64,000 bases of DNA from Luzula sylvatica (lineage: Eukaryota > Streptophyta > Magnoliopsida > Poales > Juncaceae). Under the pieces are notes generated by a model. The model was not told where the DNA came from and searched no databases. It saw nothing but the letters and a program-made list of their open reading frames with translations. Both the position numbers and the translations under genes were made by a program. The DNA lies in the NCBI GenBank assembly GCA_946800325.1, contig OX326961.1, positions 2,396,655-2,460,654 on the forward strand. Direction: 5' to 3'. Below, piece by piece: positions 11,701-22,438 of the stretch (its first letter is position 1; each line of letters begins with the position of its first letter).

Positions 11701-14700
11701 CAAATTGAAGTGTAACACTAGAAAAATACTCCATTTTCTAGTCGTACTCAAAATACTCCATAATTGAAGACTAGCACAGACAAATTTAAATTTTTTCCAA
11801 AATTTCGTAAAAATGCAAAAAACTGAAGTCTAGCACCTTCAAAAATGTTCAATTATGATATTTTAAAAAAAATATATTAAAATTGAAGTGTAACACAAGC
11901 CAAAAACTGAATTTTCATGTCGTACTCGAAATACTCCGTAATATAAGACCAAAACAAACAAATTTCATTTTTTTCAAAAAATTCTTAAAAATACAAAAAC
12001 AAAAGTCTAACACCATAAAAAAAATTAATTATGATATTTTTTTGAAATGTTAAATTTGAAGTGTAACTCAAGCAAAATACTCAATTTTCATGTCGTACTC
12101 AAAATACCCCGTAATTGAAGACTAACACACACAAATTTCAATTTTTTTCAAAAAGTTCTTAAAAATTCAAAAACTGAAGTTTAGCCCCTTAAAAAAATTC
12201 AATTATGATATATTTTTTGAAAATGTGAAAATTGAAGTGTAACACTAGAAAAATACTCAATTTTCATGTCGTACTTAAAATATTCCGTAATTAAAGACTA
12301 ACACACACAAATTTCAATTTTTTAAATAAATTCATAAAAATTCTAAAATATAAGTCTGACCCCTTCAAAAAAAAATTCAACTATGGTATTTTTTTTCAAA
12401 TGTTATATCTGAAGTGTAACACAAGGAAAATACTCAATTTTCAGCTGGTACTCAAAATACTCCATAATCGAAGACCAACACACACAAATTTCATTTTTTT
12501 TACAAAATTCTTAAAAAGTCAAAAATAGAAGTCTAACACCTTCAAAAAAATTCAATTATGATATTTTTTTTCAAATGTTAAATCTGAAGTGTAACACAAG
12601 GAAAATACTCAATTTTCTTCTCGTACTCGAAATACTCCGTAATTGAAGACTAACACACACAAATTTCAATTTTTTCGAAAATTTCATAAAAATGCAAAGA
12701 CAAAAGTCTAACGCCTTCAAAAAATTCAATTATGATATTTAAAAAAAAATATTAAAATTGAAGTGTAACACAAGCCAAATACGAAATTTTCATGTCGTAC
12801 TCGAAGTACTCCGTAATTGAAGACTAACACACAAAAATTTCAATTTTTTTCAAACATTTCTTAAAAAGTCAAAAACTGAAGGCTAACCCCTGAAAAAAAA
12901 AATTAAAATATGATATTTTTGAAAAAAATGTTTAAATTTAAGTGTAACAATAGAAAACTACTCAATTTAAATGTCGTACTTAAAATACTCCGTAATTCAA
13001 GACTAACACACACAAATTTCATTTATTTTACAAAATTCTTAAAAAGTCAAAAATAGAAGTCTAAGACCTTAAAAAAAAAATTCAATTATGATATTTTTTT
13101 TAAATGTCAAATTTGAAGTGTAACACAAGGAAAATACTCAATTTTCATATCGTACTCGAAATACTCCATAATTGAAGACTAACACTCACAAATTTCAATT
13201 TCTTAAAAAGTAAAAAACTGAAGTCTAACCCCTTAAAAATTTAAATTATGATATATTTTTTAAAAATGTTAAAATTTAAGTGTTACACTACAAAAATACT
13301 AAATTTTCCTTTCGTACTTAAAATACTCCGTTATTGAAAACTAACACACACAAATTACAATTTCTTTACAAAATTCTTTAAAGTAAAAAATAGAAGTATA
13401 ACACCATCAAAAAAATTCAATCATGATATTTTTTTGAAATGTTAAATTGGAAGTGTAACTCAAGAAAAATACTCAATTTTCATGTCGTACTTTCAATACT
13501 CCGTAATTGAAGACTAACACACACATATATCAATTTTTTTGAAACTTTCTTAAAAATGCAAAAAAAGATGTCTAACGCCTTGAAAAAATTAAATTATGAT
13601 ATTTTTTTAAAAAATATTAAAATTAAAGTGTAACACAAGAAAAATACTCCATTGTCATGTGGTACTCCAAATACACTATTATTGAAGATTTACATACACA
13701 AATTTCATTTTTTTCAAAAATTTCTTAAAAATACTAAAACCTAATTCTAACACCTTCCAAAAATTCAATTATGATATTTTTTTATCCAAATGTTAAATCT
13801 GAAGTGTAGCACAAGGAAAATACTCAATTTTCATGTCGTACTCAAAATACTCCGTAATTGAAGACTAACACACACAAATTTCAATTTTTTCGAAAATTTC
13901 TTAAAAATGCAAAAACAGAAGTCTAACGCCTTCAAGAAATTCAATTATGATATTTAAAAAAAATATATTAAAATTGAAGTGTGACACAAGCCAAATACTA
14001 AATTTTCATGTCGTACTCTAAATACTACGTAATTGATCACCAAAACACACAATTTTTTTTTTTTCAAAAAATTCTTAAAAATGCAAAAACAGAAGTCTAA
14101 CACCATCAAAAAAATTCAATTTTTATATTTTTTTGAAATGTTAAATTTGAAGTGTAACTCAAGCAAAATACTCAATTTTCATGTCGTACTTAAAATACTC
14201 TGTAATTGAAGACTAACACACACAAATTTCAATTTTTTTACAAAATTCTTAAAATTGCAAAAACAGAATTCTGACGCCTTCAAGAAATTCAATTGTGATA
14301 TTTTTAAAAAATATATTAAAATTGAAGTGTAACACAAGCAAAATACTCAATTTTCATGTCGTACTCGAAATACTACGTAATTGAAGACTAACGCACACAA
14401 ATTTCATTTTTTTCAAAAATTTCTTAAAAATGCAACAACAGAAGTCTAACACCATAAAAAAAAATTCAATTATGATATTTTTTTGAAATGTTAAATTTGA
14501 AGTGTAACTCAAGTAAAACACTCAATTTTCATGTCGTACTTTAAATACTCCGTAATTGAAGACTAACACACACAAATTGTAATTTTTTTGAAACTTTCTT
14601 AAAAATCTAAAAACAGAAGTCTAACGACGTGAAAAAATTCAAATATGATAATTATTAAAAAAATATTAAAATTAAAGTGTAACACGAGGAAAATACTCCA

Positions 14701-16550
14701 TTTTCGTGTCGTACTCCAAATACACTGTTATTGAAGATTTACAAACTCAAATTTCATTTTTTTCAAAAATTTCTTAAAAATGCAATAACCTAATTCTAAC
14801 ACCTTCCAAAAATTCAATTATGATATTTTTTAAAACAAAATGTTAAAATTGAAGTGTAACACAAGAAAAATACTCAATTTTCTAGTCGTACTCAAAATAT
14901 TCCGTAATTGAAGACTAGCACTGACAAATTTAAATTTTTTCCAAAAATTTGCAAAAATGCAAAAAACTGAAGTCTAGCACCTTCAAAAAATTCAATTACG
15001 GTATTTTTTTTCAAATGTTAAATCTGAAGTGTAACACATGGAAAATACTCAATTTTCATGTCGTACTCAAAATACTCCGTAATTGAAGACTAACACACAC
15101 AAATTTCAATTTTTTCGAAAATTTCTTAAAAAATGCAAAAACAGAAGTCTAACGCCTTCATGAAATTCAATTATGATATTTTTTAAAAAAATATTAGAAT
15201 TGAAGTGTAACACAAGCAAAATACTAAATTTTCATGTCGTACTCTAAATACTCCATAATTGAAGACCAAAACGCACAAATTTCATTTTTTTCAAAAAGTT
15301 ATTAAAAATGCAAAAACACAAGTCTAACACCATCAAAAAAATTCAATTATTACATTTTTTTGAAATGTTAAATTTGAAGTGTAACTCAAGCAAAATACAC
15401 AATTTTCATGTCATACTCAAAATACTCCGTAATTGAAGACTAACACACACAAATTTCAATTTTTTCGAAAATTTGTAAAAAATGCAATGACAACAGTCGA
15501 ACGCCTTGAAAATTTTCAATTATGATATTTTAAAAAATATATATTAAAATTGAAGTGTAACACAAGCCAAATACTGAATTTTCATGTCGTACTCGAAATA
15601 CTCCATAATTGAAGACTAACACACACAAATTTCAATTTTTTTCAAAAAGTTCTTAAAAATTCAAAAACTGAAGTTTAGCCCCTTCAAAAAATTCAATTAT
15701 GAAATTTTTTTTAAATGTTAAAATTGAAGTGTAACACTACAAAAATACTTAATTTTCATGTCATACTTAAAATACTCCGTAATTAAAGACTAACACACAC
15801 AAATTTCAATTTTTTAAATAAATTCTTAAAAATTCAAAAATTGAAGTCTGACGCCTTCAAAAAAATTAAATTATGCTATTTTTTTTTCAAATGTTAAATA
15901 TGAAGTGTAACAAAAGGATAATACTCAATTTTCATGTCGTACTCAAAATACTCCGTAATTGAAGACTAACACACACAAATTTCATTTTTTTTGCAAAATT
16001 CTTAAAAAGTCAAAAATAGAAGTCTAACACCTTCAAAAAAATTCAATTATGATATTTTTTTCCAAATGTTAAATATGAAGTGTAACACAAGGAAAAACTC
16101 AATTTTCATATCGTACTCGAAATACTCCGTAATTGAAGACTAACACACACAAATTTCAATTTTTTTGAAAATTTCTTAAAAATGCAAAGACAAAAGTCTA
16201 ACGTCTTAAAAAAGTTCAATTACGATATTTAAAAACAAAAAAAAATAAAAATTGAAGTGTAGCACAGGCCTAATACGAAATTTTCATGTCATACTCGAAA
16301 TACTCCGTAATTGAAGACTAACACACACAAATTTCAATTTTTTTCAAACTATTCTTAAAAAGTCAAAAACTGAAGGCTAACACCTAAAAAAAAAATTAAA
16401 TTATGATATTTGTTTTATAAATGTTAAAATCGAAGTGTAACAATAGAAAAATACTTAATTTTCATGTCGTATTTAAAATACTCCGTAATTGAAGACTAAC
16501 GCACACAAATTTCAATTTTTTTACAAAATCCTTAAAAAGTCAAAAATAGA
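2790..16550 (+). repeat. Satellite array, segment 1 (~175-bp monomer)
   Basis: About 79 head-to-tail monomers. The marker TTTTCATGTCGTACT recurs at 174-176 bp; successive CATG positions are 15057, 15233, 15407, 15583, 15757 and 15933. Each monomer contains three related subunits starting GAAG-NN-TAACAC and spaced 58 bp, for example at 15961, 16019, 16077 and then 16135. The block from CATGTCGTACT to ACACACACAAATTTC is the most conserved; the A/T tracts between vary in length. One short monomer of 117 bp, lacking a subunit, lies at 4447-4563. There is no gene in this segment. The size and AT-richness match plant centromeric satellites, but centromere function cannot be seen in sequence. Confidence 0.97.
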
Positions 16551-16566
16551 CACTAGAACACAACAG
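16551..16566 (+). repeat. CACTA left terminal inverted repeat
   Basis: CACTAGAACACAACAG pairs imperfectly with the right end at 25451-25466. The flanking target duplication AGA lies at 16548-16550. Confidence 0.95.
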
Positions 16567-16570
16567 CTTT

Positions 16571-16975
16571 TTAGGGTCGGGCCGCCCCTAAAATATGCTC
16601 ATTATTGGGTCGGCCAGCTCTAATAAAGCAGTTGGGTCGGTTGAAACAGGGTCAGGCCGACCCTGACAATTCGAATTCTTAGGTCAGCCCGCCCCAACAG
16701 CCCTCTACCGCCCCAATATCCCTTTTGGGTCGCCCAATTATTGGGTCGGCCCGTCCCTTCATACTGGGTCCGCCCGCCCCTATAAGCCTGCCCGCCCCAA
16801 CAGCTTTAGGGTCCGCCCGCCCCTATAAGTCAGCCCGCCCCAACAGCTTTAGGGTCCGCCCGCCCCTATGAGCCTGCCCGCCCCAACAGCTTTAGGGTCT
16901 GCCCGCCCCAATGAACTACCCGCCCCAACAGCCTTAGGGTCGGCCCGCCCCAAAATCTACCCGACCCAAGACCTG
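16571..16975. repeat. Left subterminal repeats of the CACTA element
   Basis: A GC-rich block made of variants of AGGGTCGGCCCGCCCC. Between about 16758 and 16950 it becomes a tandem repeat of 42-43 bp; CAGCTTTAGGGT-type copies start at 16801, 16844, 16887 and 16929. In En/Spm the TNPA protein binds short subterminal repeats to bring the ends together, so these are the likely binding sites of the protein encoded at 22439-24544. That role is inference. The block contrasts sharply in base composition with the AT-rich surroundings. Confidence 0.85.
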
Positions 16976-17014
16976 CAACCCCGTCCCCTCCCTCTTCCCT
17001 CTCTCGCTCTTTTT

Positions 17015-17019
17015 TATAA
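17015..17019 (+). promoter_or_regulatory. Possible TATA box for the CACTA genes
   Basis: TATAA sits in a pyrimidine-rich stretch just inside the left subterminal repeats, about 1.9 kb before the first coding ATG. This is the expected promoter position for a CACTA element transcribed left to right. The long gap would be 5' leader, probably with an intron. Confidence 0.4.
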
Positions 17020-18887
17020 CCCCCCTCCCCCGTTGAACATATCTTTTTTCCCCTTTGCTTCCCCTCCTTCCCTCTCTCGGCAGCCCCCAAATTTTTCCCT
17101 CCTACTACCTCTCTGCTGAAAATGGGAGCTTGAAAATTTTTAGTCAACACACTTTCGATCTGAAAATGGCGAAGAAGAAGGTTTGAAAATGGCGAAGAAC
17201 AAGGTTTGAATCTCTGTTTTAAGGTTTGAATCTCTAGTTATTCTTTGTGCAAGCTCGTTTATTTTTGTTCTATAGTCTAGTTTCCTAGTTTATTCTTTGT
17301 AGATTTCGATTTTTACTTTTATTTTCAGAAAAATTCTTGATTTAAAATCGATTTGGGGGGGCATGCATAAACTTTTACAAGTTGTTTTTAATTCGATGTT
17401 TGAAGGTTTGAAAATGGGAGTTTTCGATCTATTTTTGCTTTCTTTTTTTCCAATTTTCAGAAAATAATGTTGGAGTTTTTTTAAATTCTGTATATTTCGA
17501 GTAATTTTCAATTCGGTATTTTTGATTTCGGTTTTCTGAAAAAGATGTTTTGTGCAATTTTTTTTAATTCGGTTTTAATTTTTTTTAATTTCTTGTACTC
17601 ATACATTTTTTTTTTAATTCTGTTTGTGTTACATTTTTTTTTTTTTGGTTTTAGCAAAATCTAGTTGTTTTTGTTTGAACTATTTTTTTCAAATTTAACT
17701 TAATATATTATTTGTTTTGAATTTTTTCAGAAATCAGATATGCAAATGAACTTGTTTTTTCGAATTTTTTGAGAAATCAGAATTGTTTAAATTAATTGTT
17801 TTCGAATTTTTTTTGGTAATGTAACATTTTTTTGGAAATTGAAAATTTCTGGACATTTTAGAATTTAAAATTGTTGTGCTTTCAAATTTACAGGTTCAAA
17901 TCTGACAGGATATAAGGACGTTTTCAAATTTGCAAGATCAATTTCTGGACGTTTTTGGTAAACTTTATATTTGTTATGTGTTAGAAATAAAAAAAATTTA
18001 GGGTTCATTTTTTTTTTCAAATTTGGCAGGGATATATATATTCGGGAAATTTGTGGAATCGAGAAGGAGTCTACATTTTTGGAAATGAGGATAGATGAGG
18101 CTTGAAGAGGAGCCGATTTAACTTTTCGGAAGATTTCTTTGGCCTAAGGTTAATGATTTAAATTTGTTTATCTTGTTTGTATTAGTATAAAATAGTTGTC
18201 ATAGTATATGAGTTGGTTTAGTTTAGGATTTAAGGCTAAGGTCACATAACGAAATAGTAAAGGATAATATTGTAAAATTTTATATAATTTTTAAATATGA
18301 ATTATTTGATATGAGTAATGATATATTTTCGTTCATAATAATTTAACAATATATAATATTGTTTAGTTAAAGGTTGTTAAGGATAAATTGCTAGATTTAA
18401 ATAAAGAATAATTTAAGAATCTATGATAAATTTATTGTTGTATTATTTAATATTTTAAATATGACATATTGGAAATATGAATTATTTAATATTTTTAAGT
18501 TTGATTTAATTTATAATTTAATATTACATATGATATATTTTGAATTTAAATTATTGTAGAATTATTTTGTTATAATTTAAGAATAAACGATATAATATTA
18601 TAATGTTTTATATTGTTTAAACCATGATGTATCCAATTCTAGTTATCAATTTATTTAATATATTTAAGAAATTATATTTTAGAATATTGTTCAACTATTG
18701 TGGAATTTTTTAGTAGTATCCAATTCCAGTCATCGATTTAAATTAATTTCATTGTATAAAAATAATGTCCTTAGGTTGTATATTTATGTAAATATTTTAA
18801 TAATTTGTTGGTTGGTCCACATATGCCCTACGATATCTCCTAACATAGAAACTATGTAAATTATTCTTATTTAGAAAATTTTCATTC
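17020..18887 (+). other. Noncoding leader of the CACTA element
   Basis: AT-rich DNA without a coding frame. Near 17165-17240 a small direct repeat (GAAAATGGCGAAGAA.AAGGTTTGAA) contains two AAG/GTTTGA words that look like splice donors. Another donor-like word, AAG/GTTAAT, lies near 18147. A good acceptor, TTATTCTTATTTAG, ends at 18874, only 13 bases before the transposase ATG. The stretch is best read as 5' leader with one or more introns; exact splice sites need transcript data. Confidence 0.5.
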
Positions 18888-21458
18888 ATGGAGCTTGAAC
18901 GTTCCTGGATGTACGAACGTATTGTGGATAATACAATTAGTAATGTATTTTGGGAGGGAATGAGGGGATTTCTAGGTACTGTTTTCAACCGTCCTAGCGT
19001 TGTCCAAAAAGATCCGTACGGAAATAAATGCGTTCGTTGTCCGTGTGTAAAATGTCAGAATGGGAATTTTCTCTCGGAAAATGATATTGCGCTCCATCTG
19101 ACTTCTTTCGGTTTTACTCCTAATTATTTCGTTTGGACGTGGCATGGCGATTCGACACAGACGTCATTTTCTCCAGGAATTTTCAATCCGATGGGACAGA
19201 TGGTTCATGATGCAGCGGGTCCTTCTTTCGATTGGAGCAGTAATGAACCCCCCAATCCGGAAGCATCTCGATTTTTTGATATGCTTCGTGAATCGGAACG
19301 TACCCTTTGGGACGGTTTTCGTGATTCTAAATATTCTCTAATGTCGATAGTTTCCATGTTGTTGAGTGTAAAATCCGATTGTGAAGTAACTAAGGATGCT
19401 TTCGATAGGATCATGAATATAATCAAAACCTATATAGTTCCTTCAGAAAATCGGTTTCCTGGTAGTTTTCACGAATCAAAAAAGTTGGTTAAGAATTTGG
19501 GAATGCAGTATGAAAAAATCGTTGTTTGTCCGAATAATTGCATGTTATTTTACGGAACTAACAGTTCTAAAACCACGTGCGATATTTGTGATCAAAATCG
19601 ATACAAACCAATTGAAGAAGGGAAAAAAGGAAAAATGGTCCCTAATAAGGTTTTACGTTATTTACCATTAACTCCTAGATTACAAAGGTGTTACATGTCC
19701 GAGCAAACCTCGAAGCACATGACGTGGCATAACGGAACTCGTGAAAAACCTAATTTGATGATTCACCCTTCCGATGGAGAAATGCGGAAGAATTTCGATA
19801 TCACATATCCCGATTTTGCTTCCGATCCTCGTAATATTCGTCTGGGCTTGTCAACGAATGGTTTTTGTCCGTATACCCTCTCGAGCGGTAGGCCCTATTC
19901 TTGTTGGCCTGTTTTCATCGTTCCGTACAATCTTCCTCCTAGATTGTGTTTGAAAGATCGTCATGTATTTCTAACGCTTGTTATTCCCGGACCAGATCAT
20001 CCTGGTGACAAAATCGATGTTTTCTTGAGTCCTCTAATCGATGAGCTCAAATTGTTGTGGGAGGATGGAGTTCAAACATATGACTCGTATCGAAAGAACA
20101 ATTTTAATATGAGAGCTGCATTGTTTTGGACCATAAATGATTTCCCGGCTTATGGGATGATGTCGGGTTGGTCAACTCACGGTAGATTGTCGTGTCCCGT
20201 GTGTATGGAATACACGAAATCGTTTAGGTTAAATCATGGTAGAAAAAATAGTTGGTTTGACTGTCACCGACAATTTTTACCCCAGAACCATCCATTTCGA
20301 TATCAGAGAAATTCATTCACCAAAAACAAAACTGATCGTAGTTTGCCTCCCCCGCGTAGATCCGGTTTTGAAATTCGCGATAAATTCGATCATCTCATTG
20401 TGCTCCCAAAGATCGTTGTACGAAGGAATGGAGTTGAGAAAGAGAAGATTCCTGGTTTCGGACAAACACACAATTGGACCAAACGGAGTATTTTCTGGGA
20501 TTTGCCATATTGGTCGACGAATTCAGTTCGTCACAATTTGGATGTGATGCATATCGAGGCGAATGTGTTTGGTAATGTGTTCAATACTGTGTTTGACGTG
20601 AAAAATAAAACCATAGATAACGCAAAATCTCGATTGGATCTATCGTTGTTTTGTTCTCGTTCTGAATTAGAGCTCGTGTCACAGGACAATGGTAGAATTG
20701 GTAAACCAAGAGCCAAATATTGTGTTGACAAGAATGAAAAAATGCTTGTGTATAATTGGTTGCGAGAATTGCGTTTTCCTGATGGATGTGCAGGAAGTTG
20801 GATAAGATGCATAAATATGCAAACCTTGAATGTCCACGGATTGAAAAGTCATGATTGCCACATATTCATGCAAAGGCTTTTGCCTGTGGCTTTGAAGGGT
20901 ATACTTCCCGATTGTGTCTGGGAACCTCTAAATGAACTCAGTAGTTTCTTTCGTGATATATGCGCCACTGAGTTGGATCCGAACCATTTGCTTGAAATGG
21001 AGAAGAATATCGTTGTGACTCTTTGCAAGTTGGAGAAGATATTTCCTCCAAGTTTTTTCGACTCAATGGAACATCTGGTGGTTCACTTGGCGTACGAAGC
21101 CAGAATGTGTGGGCCCGTCTCGTATAGATGGATGTATCCATTTGAAAGGTGCTTACGTAGATTGAAAAGGAAGGTGAGAAACAAAGCACGAGTTGAGGGT
21201 TCGATTGTCGAGAATTATTTAATAGAAGAGGTTTCGAATTTTTGTTCTTTGTATTTTGATCACGATGTTCCTACCCGTGCGAATCGTCGATCTCGACATT
21301 TTGATGTTACGGACGTCTCGAGTGACGAGCACACGATATTCGATTATCCTGGTCATTCAATGGGGATAGGAAGTCTTGATTTGGACGATAAGGATATCAA
21401 TGCGGCACATATGTATGTCATATTGAATTTTCCTGAAATGGAGGAACTTGTTGAGTAA
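18888..21458 (+). CDS. TNP2-type CACTA transposase, main exon
   Basis: This is the catalytic protein that would cut the element ends in the nucleus. The ATG at 18888 opens the family-typical start (ERSWMYERI). Domains in order: a transposase-associated Cys-rich domain (residues ~1-90, CVRCPCVKC); the Transposase_21 core (~255-500, including SCWPV, IPGP, IDVFLSPLIDEL, WSTHGRLSCPVC and WFDCH); LDVMHIEANV (~548-557); and a DUF4218 domain (~655-790). The usual DGF.P motif reads STNGFCPY here, giving Asn at residue 324 where relatives have Asp. If that Asp is catalytic, as generally assumed, this copy cannot cut. The frame ends at TAA 21456-21458, overlapping a strong donor-like GTAAGT at 21455, so the gene probably continues by splicing into the exon ending at 22276. 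Confidence 0.93.
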   Translation: MELERSWMYERIVDNTISNVFWEGMRGFLGTVFNRPSVVQKDPYGNKCVRCPCVKCQNGNFLSENDIALHLTSFGFTPNYFVWTWHGDSTQTSFSPGIFNPMGQMVHDAAGPSFDWSSNEPPNPEASRFFDMLRESERTLWDGFRDSKYSLMSIVSMLLSVKSDCEVTKDAFDRIMNIIKTYIVPSENRFPGSFHESKKLVKNLGMQYEKIVVCPNNCMLFYGTNSSKTTCDICDQNRYKPIEEGKKGKMVPNKVLRYLPLTPRLQRCYMSEQTSKHMTWHNGTREKPNLMIHPSDGEMRKNFDITYPDFASDPRNIRLGLSTNGFCPYTLSSGRPYSCWPVFIVPYNLPPRLCLKDRHVFLTLVIPGPDHPGDKIDVFLSPLIDELKLLWEDGVQTYDSYRKNNFNMRAALFWTINDFPAYGMMSGWSTHGRLSCPVCMEYTKSFRLNHGRKNSWFDCHRQFLPQNHPFRYQRNSFTKNKTDRSLPPPRRSGFEIRDKFDHLIVLPKIVVRRNGVEKEKIPGFGQTHNWTKRSIFWDLPYWSTNSVRHNLDVMHIEANVFGNVFNTVFDVKNKTIDNAKSRLDLSLFCSRSELELVSQDNGRIGKPRAKYCVDKNEKMLVYNWLRELRFPDGCAGSWIRCINMQTLNVHGLKSHDCHIFMQRLLPVALKGILPDCVWEPLNELSSFFRDICATELDPNHLLEMEKNIVVTLCKLEKIFPPSFFDSMEHLVVHLAYEARMCGPVSYRWMYPFERCLRRLKRKVRNKARVEGSIVENYLIEEVSNFCSLYFDHDVPTRANRRSRHFDVTDVSSDEHTIFDYPGHSMGIGSLDLDDKDINAAHMYVILNFPEMEELVE

Positions 21459-21508
21459 GTTTAAAATTTGTACTTAAATTCTTTTATATCAAGTATATTT
21501 TTAGATGA

Positions 21509-22276
21509 TTTCATTCATCGTCCAAACCAATTCGTAATGTATCAGCGAGATTACAGTACCAGATACGAGAAAAAGAGTTGCCCGCGTGGTTGAAATCTAG
21601 AGTTATTTCGAATGTTGATGGATTTCCCGATGTGGTGTGCAATGTTGCTTTAGGACCCGAAAGACGTGTGAAAAGGTTCAAAGGATACGATTGCAATGGA
21701 TTTCGGTTTCACACACAAGCTCACAGTAGGCATGTACGTACAATCAACAGTGGAGTTTGCGTAAAAGCGAGTTGTTCTGGCGATGATGCAACTGATTTTT
21801 ACGGCATAATCAATGAAATTATTGAGGTCTCGTTTCCTTGCATGATGCATAACTCGGTTGTGTTGTTTCATTGCAAGTGGTTTGATCCTGTTGGTGGTGT
21901 GAGAGTCGACAAGAAACACGGGATTGTAGAAGTGAATCACACCTCAAGCATTAAGTATTACGAGCCGTTCATTTTCGCCCACCAAGCCACACAAGTATAC
22001 TACATGGATTACCCTTCGCAAGCGCGTGATCGGCGTGATTGGTGGGTGGTGACGAACACCAAACCACGACTTGTCGTCTCAGAAGTGGAGGTTGCAAGTA
22101 CCGAATATTTTCAAGAAGATGTGCAAGTTAGACTTGAGCCGGGTGAAGAACTTTTAGATGTCGGTGAGTTGAATGTACCAGGAGAAATCGAAATAATAGA
22201 CGAGGACGACATAACTTCTGTTCTCCCCGAAGAAGCTACATTTGTGCGCGATGTCGATGATTTTTTGTTGGACTAG
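21509..22276 (+). CDS. TNP2-type transposase, C-terminal exon (DUF4216)
   Basis: The open frame carries KELPAWLKSRV, then RVKRFKGYDCNGFRFHT, CKWFDP, and a tract ending YYMDYP and WWVVTNTKPR. These are hallmarks of DUF4216, the C-terminal domain of TNP2 proteins. An acidic tail precedes TAG at 22274-22276. It should be spliced to the exon ending near 21454. The obvious acceptor, TTTTTAG ending at 21504, gives the right phase but puts TGA at 21506-21508 as the second codon. Other pairings, such as a donor at 21450 with an acceptor at 21556 or 21562, keep the frame but have weaker signals. The start given is only the first in-frame codon after that TGA. The junction may be degenerate. Confidence 0.8.
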   Translation, partial: FHSSSKPIRNVSARLQYQIREKELPAWLKSRVISNVDGFPDVVCNVALGPERRVKRFKGYDCNGFRFHTQAHSRHVRTINSGVCVKASCSGDDATDFYGIINEIIEVSFPCMMHNSVVLFHCKWFDPVGGVRVDKKHGIVEVNHTSSIKYYEPFIFAHQATQVYYMDYPSQARDRRDWWVVTNTKPRLVVSEVEVASTEYFQEDVQVRLEPGEELLDVGELNVPGEIEIIDEDDITSVLPEEATFVRDVDDFLLD

Positions 22277-22438
22277 GTTTTCCTTATTTGTGTAGGGTTT
22301 TAGTTTAGTGTCGTATTTTGTATTATTTTGGATTTAAGTTGATCAAATACAATTTTTGAAAGTTTTTTATATGTTTTCCTTATATTGTATCATGATATAT
22401 GTTGTAAAATATTTATGAAGTTTTTTATTTTTTAGATC
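22277..22438 (+). promoter_or_regulatory. Spacer with splice acceptor before the TNPA-like ATG
   Basis: There are 162 bp between the transposase stop and the next coding start. A pyrimidine-rich tract ends in TTTTTTAG at 22435, three bases before the ATG at 22439. I see no clear TATA box. An acceptor this close to the start suggests that the second gene is expressed by splicing an upstream leader onto it, as in En/Spm. Confidence 0.5.

Noticed and set aside
2790..16550. CRISPR-like regular spacing
   Set aside because: The repeats are adjacent 175-bp monomers without unique spacers, in a plant repeat setting.
16866..17150. Two overlapping frames of 83-94 codons in the left CACTA subterminal block (also a 70-codon frame at 25101-25313)
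   Set aside because: They arise from translating GC-rich tandem repeats and lack any similarity.
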